Part shown: one piece after another, positions 61,328-64,000 of the stretch
Layout: each line of letters opens with the position of its first letter
How positions within the stretch are numbered: position 1 is the stretch's first letter
Translations under genes and position numbers: made by a program
From: CAXXOK01 sp035353615
GTDB lineage: Bacteria > Bacillota > Clostridia > Christensenellales > Aristaeellaceae
Length of the DNA: 64,000 bases
Assembly: GCA_035353615.1 (NCBI GenBank)
Contig: DAOPZY010000007.1
Location: forward strand, 26,402 to 90,401
Direction of reading: 5' to 3'
The notes under the pieces: model-generated
Told to the model about the DNA's origin: nothing
What the model saw: the letters and a program-made list of their open reading frames with translations, nothing else
Databases searched by the model: none

Positions 61328-61355
61328 AGTCTGCCGAAAGAACCTTGCAGCCGCG

Positions 61356-61510
61356 ATCATGGGTCAATAGCTAAGCCCTTGCGGGGTGGATCGGCGTTGC
61401 CCCATGCCCTCCCGAGGCCTCATGCGGCAATCAATACAGCGTTAGCACCGCGAGTGATATAGGCACAAAAAAGTGCGGCTTACGGACTCATTTCGGTTTG
61501 TCAACAGTTT
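61356..61510 (+). repeat. Dispersed intergenic element, family A2, degenerate copy
   Basis: GGGTCAATAGCTAAGCCCTTG, GGATCGGCGTTGCCCCATGC, GAGGCCTCATGCGGCAA, AGCACCGCGAGTGATATAGGCACAA, and AGTGCGGCTTACGGACTCAT follow the order of the 20431 and 54612 copies. More fragments lie at about 61556-61660, after which no gene is evident until the AraC coding end at 62024. Confidence 0.68.
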
Positions 61511-61540
61511 GAGGGCTGCTTAACAGCGGCTCTCTTTTTC
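61511..61540 (+). terminator. Second hairpin after the beta-helix gene
   Basis: GAGGGCTGC/GCGGCTCTC with two G-T pairs, loop TTAACA, followed by TTTTTC. Very similar to the stem at 61304-61327, as if the terminator were duplicated. A third relative, AAGGGCCGC/GCGGCCCTT, lies at about 61878-61901. Confidence 0.6.
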
Positions 61541-62023
61541 AGTTTTAACCTCCTGCCACAGCGGAGAAGAATCCGGAGACAACCTTAGCGAAGGGCTTTG
61601 CGTAGCCCCAAACCCGCCGGGAGCCTCACGTCGCTACCAATCACGGCATGCGCCCTGCGCTCCAAAGGCGTAATGCGATCCGTTTATCAGCCTGATTTGG
61701 TTGTGCAACAGTGTGCGCCATTTGGGCCGTTCATTCGCTTGGCTTAGCATACGGCTCCACAGGTTTTTTGGTTCTTCCCCGATCCGCAGCAGGGGTTACC
61801 CTTTTGTTTCGGTTCCGCTGTGGCGGTCGCTTTACGCAGGCATGCGGGTTCCTTCCATTTTTCCCTTTTTCGCCAACCAAAAAGGGCCGCATGCCAGCGG
61901 CCCTTCAAACGATGTTACCCATTGATACCGCGCCATACCCGGCAAATACATCCGCGGTTTCCCGCTTTCCCGGCCGTGGCAGGCAGACTCTACCGTCCCT
62001 TACCGGAAGCGGCCACGCGAAGG

Positions 62024-62911
62024 TCAGTCTTTCCCGTTGCCGCCCACATGCTTGAGGTAGGCGGTCGGGCTCATCCCCACAACATGCTTAAACTGCTTGC
62101 TGAAATGGTATGGATCCGGCATGCCGATTTCCACGCCGGTCTGCTTCACGTTCAGCCCGCCGCGCAGCAGCGTTTTGGCGCGTTCCATTTTCAAAAATTG
62201 CAGGTACGCCAGCGGAGGGATCCCCAATTCCGCGGAAAAACGCTTACGGAACGTTTCCACCGGCATCCGGCTGATGGCCGCCATATCCGCCAGCGAAAAC
62301 GCGTCCCGGTACTGGCAGGCGCGCAGGGTGTCCACCACGCGGGCGATCTCATGGCTCAGCGTCGCGCTCATGGCCACGCTTTGCCCGCTGTGCGCGGCCA
62401 AAAGGCCCCACAGCAGCTGGCCTAGCTGATAGCTGGCGTCCCCGCTGCCTGTGTGGCGCACCAGCACCTGCACAATTTGCCGGGAAAGCAGCACCTGAGA
62501 AGGCAGCGTGCCCTGTTTGGCCGGTACGTCGCTGAGCGCGTTCATTTGCTTTAAAAACTCGGAGCTTAACGGGCCGTCAATCGTGAGCCAGAGGATGCGG
62601 GCATCCTTGGCGTCCTTCAGCCCGCAGCCATCCATGCTGGGGGGAATGACGACGCACTCGCCCTTGTTCAGGTCAAATTCTTCTTCTTTGCAGGTAAAAG
62701 TGATCGCGCCGTCGTCCACAATCATCCACAGCCATTTGTCGCAGGTATACAGGCGATAGTTCTGCTGTTGCAGCATGGCGCTGCCGGCGCTGTGGATCCA
62801 CACGCCGCTAAGTTCAACCAGAGCCACCGGGGTATGCGTACCCTGCACAAAAACGCCCGGATCACCGCCGTCGATCACCGGCGGCTTGGGAATAAACTGA
62901 ACGTAGGACAC
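62024..62911 (-). CDS. AraC-family transcriptional regulator
   Basis: 295 residues. An N-terminal sensing domain of the cupin type (about 1-130, with VALVELSGVWIHSAG and a FDLNKGECVVIPPS turn) is followed by a linker and a C-terminal double helix-turn-helix (about 190-290): SLADMAAISRMPVETFRKRFSAELG and GVEIGMPDPYHFSKQFKHVVGMSPTAYLK. Such regulators control sugar or stress genes; the signal is unknown. The start is the GTG at 62911 with GAGGG six bases upstream; an upstream in-frame GTG (62935) lacks one. Its promoter matches consensus exactly. No obvious target gene is divergent from it. Confidence 0.9.
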   Translation of the reverse strand: MSYVQFIPKPPVIDGGDPGVFVQGTHTPVALVELSGVWIHSAGSAMLQQQNYRLYTCDKWLWMIVDDGAITFTCKEEEFDLNKGECVVIPPSMDGCGLKDAKDARILWLTIDGPLSSEFLKQMNALSDVPAKQGTLPSQVLLSRQIVQVLVRHTGSGDASYQLGQLLWGLLAAHSGQSVAMSATLSHEIARVVDTLRACQYRDAFSLADMAAISRMPVETFRKRFSAELGIPPLAYLQFLKMERAKTLLRGGLNVKQTGVEIGMPDPYHFSKQFKHVVGMSPTAYLKHVGGNGKD

Positions 62912-63011
62912 GCCGTTCCCTCGCTTTCCTGCCACTTGGACTACGCAAAGCGCGTAGCGCCGCTTACCCGATCCGGCACAACAAACTCATGCCATTTTAG
63001 CAAGCAGCATC

Positions 63012-63040
63012 ATTATACGGTGTCAATATCCGGTTGTCAA
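63012..63040 (-). promoter_or_regulatory. Perfect consensus promoter of the AraC gene
   Basis: Minus strand: TTGACA (63040-63035), 17 bp, TATAAT (63017-63012). The leader to the GTG is about 95 bases. Confidence 0.85.
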
Positions 63041-63192
63041 TCCATCCATGGGGATGAACACGTGTTTATTTTCCGAATGTTACAGCCATTCCACGTCCTT
63101 CCATATGTGCCAAAAATCATATATATCAACAAATGTTTAAGCACATGCGAAAATGTTCTGTAAATATGGGCAGTTTGGCGGTATTATTTGAC

Positions 63193-63225
63193 ATTATACC
63201 GAATTATGGAAAGTTATTCCATAAT
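63193..63225. promoter_or_regulatory. Palindrome, possible operator, beside a TATAAT box
   Basis: Inverted repeat ATTATGGAA (63203-63211), 5 bp spacer, TTCCATAAT (63217-63225), perfect. A minus-strand TATAAT lies at 63198-63193 and a plus-strand TTGACA at 63188-63193, so regulator binding could affect a promoter here. Confidence 0.6.
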
Positions 63226-63395
63226 ATCCGCGTGTAACGCGTTTATGCGAATATTTAATCTCTTTTTATTCATTTTCGGGGAAAATTCCTTTCAAAACCG
63301 CAAAGAACCGGTTGACGAACCTCGCCAACCGGTCCCCCAAACGTTTTGATACGCATGCAGCGCAACCCTGACCGCTACCCAAAGTCTGACCTGCC

Positions 63396-63585
63396 CAGAC
63401 CGTTGACAAACCGAATAGCGTTCAAAAGCGCAACGCATTGTGCCTTCGGCGCTTGCGGCGCTTACGCTGACAGCGTTGCCACACAGGGCATCCGGCAGGC
63501 AAGAGTCAACGCCCATACGCCCCGCATGCGCATGACCCTTAACCCCCTTTATGCTTGAACGAGGGGTTTTCAGCAGCCTGTCACA
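63396..63585 (-). repeat. Dispersed intergenic element, family A2 with type B hairpin, reverse
   Basis: Reverse-complement reading gives GCTGCTGAAAACCCCTCG, GGGTTAAGGGTCATGCGC, TGCCTGCCGGATGCCC, GCGTAAGCGCCGCAAGCGCC and GGCACAATGCGTTGCGC, matching the 54612-54787 copy. It lies downstream of the serine hydrolase gene. Confidence 0.75.
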
Positions 63586-63626
63586 GCGGGCAATTCCACC
63601 GCGTCTGTCCGTATGAGTCAATCCGC

Positions 63627-64000
63627 TTACGGCGCGCTTGTCGCCTCCGGTTCCTCCGCCACAAGCCAGGGGTCGGCGGTCACATGCCGCCCGTCGATCA
63701 GCTCCTGGTAACACAGTCGCAGCACCGCGATGCTCAACATCCCCACATCCTGATACATGGGGCGGTTGTTGCAGCCGTTGGTCAGCATCACAACGCCTGT
63801 GCGGTCCTCAGGGTCAAAATAGGCGGCGCACAGCATCCCGTTTGCCTTTCCCCCGTGCCCGTAAAGCGTGCGGCCTTCCAATACCGTACCGTCAAGGATG
63901 TTCATGCACAGGCCCCGTTTGCTGTCGCATTCCACCGAGCCTGTGTGGTTTTGCGGCGTGCGCATGAGCAGCGCGGCGCTTTCCGAAAGCACGCGCACAT
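63627..64000 (-). CDS. Serine hydrolase of the beta-lactamase/D-Ala-D-Ala carboxypeptidase type, C-terminal part only
   Basis: The gene runs off the right edge; only about 124 C-terminal residues are visible. LSESAALLMRTPQ and YGHGGKANGMLCAAYFDPEDRTGVVMLTNGC match the C-terminal half of class C beta-lactamase-like serine hydrolases, with the HGG motif taking the place of the KTG triad element. The SxxK nucleophile lies outside the window. The last residues (EEPEATSAP) are a short polar tail. A dispersed element follows downstream. Confidence 0.78.
   Translation of the reverse strand, partial: VRVLSESAALLMRTPQNHTGSVECDSKRGLCMNILDGTVLEGRTLYGHGGKANGMLCAAYFDPEDRTGVVMLTNGCNNRPMYQDVGMLSIAVLRLCYQELIDGRHVTADPWLVAEEPEATSAP

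Larger units (their letters stand above)
62912..63395. other. AT-rich regulatory gap upstream of the AraC gene
   Basis: No gene. It holds the araC promoter and a palindrome (given separately). AT content rises markedly over 63000-63290 compared with the rest of the window. Confidence 0.6.

Overview
The window looks like the chromosome of a GC-rich anaerobic Bacillota, class Clostridia. Evidence: diaminopimelate synthesis through DapL, rubrerythrin, a long single-chain PurL, a YvcJ-type RapZ next to murB, DUF6020, DUF624 and DUF998 membrane proteins, M42 peptidases, and SigA-type promoters (TTGACA, 16-18 bp, TATAAT) with strong AGGAGG ribosome sites. No tRNA, rRNA, CRISPR array, prophage or transposase is visible. 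An order-level placement (for example a Christensenellales-like gut lineage) would be a guess.

Layout. 1-8 kb: purine synthesis (purL, cut by the window edge; purB) and lysine/peptidoglycan precursor synthesis (dapF, dapL). 8-11.5 kb: a heterodimeric ABC exporter with one degenerate ATP site. 11.6-20.4 kb: four genes for a large lipoprotein, a four-helix membrane protein, a tubulin-like protein and a 1213-residue protein ending in an actin/Hsp70-like ATPase fold; this is the best candidate for an undescribed system. 20.8-30.4 kb: an Asp/Glu racemase, two envelope-polymer genes (GT2 and a DUF6020 protein), a QueH-DinB fusion, a secreted CHAP protein, rubrerythrin, a GNAT and a GT4. 30.8-35.4 kb: rapZ-murB, corA and DUF998. 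35.5-48 kb: mostly minus-strand genes, including a zinc-ribbon/TPR membrane protein, an HD hydrolase, two repeat-protein unknowns, hslO, a methyltransferase, DUF624, an EamA exporter, a GH114-like lipoprotein and pgsA. 48-54.3 kb: rseP, dxr and three consecutive M42 peptidases. 54.8-64 kb: a phosphoglucomutase, mnmG, a small LysM peptide with a double-glycine leader, a secreted beta-helix protein, an AraC regulator and the end of a serine hydrolase.

The non-coding DNA is also notable. A family of 150-190 bp hairpin-rich elements recurs about a dozen times, always downstream of genes: in 6 of the 7 convergent gaps and none of the 6 divergent gaps. One locus carries it as a tandem array with an exact 190 bp period. 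Many copies include a long hairpin that looks like a two-way terminator. There are also a 14 bp minisatellite, an 86 bp tandem duplication and repeated copies of one gene's 3' end.

Start codons were moved inward from the longest open frame where a ribosome site, family alignment or promoter position required it; the reason is given in each entry.
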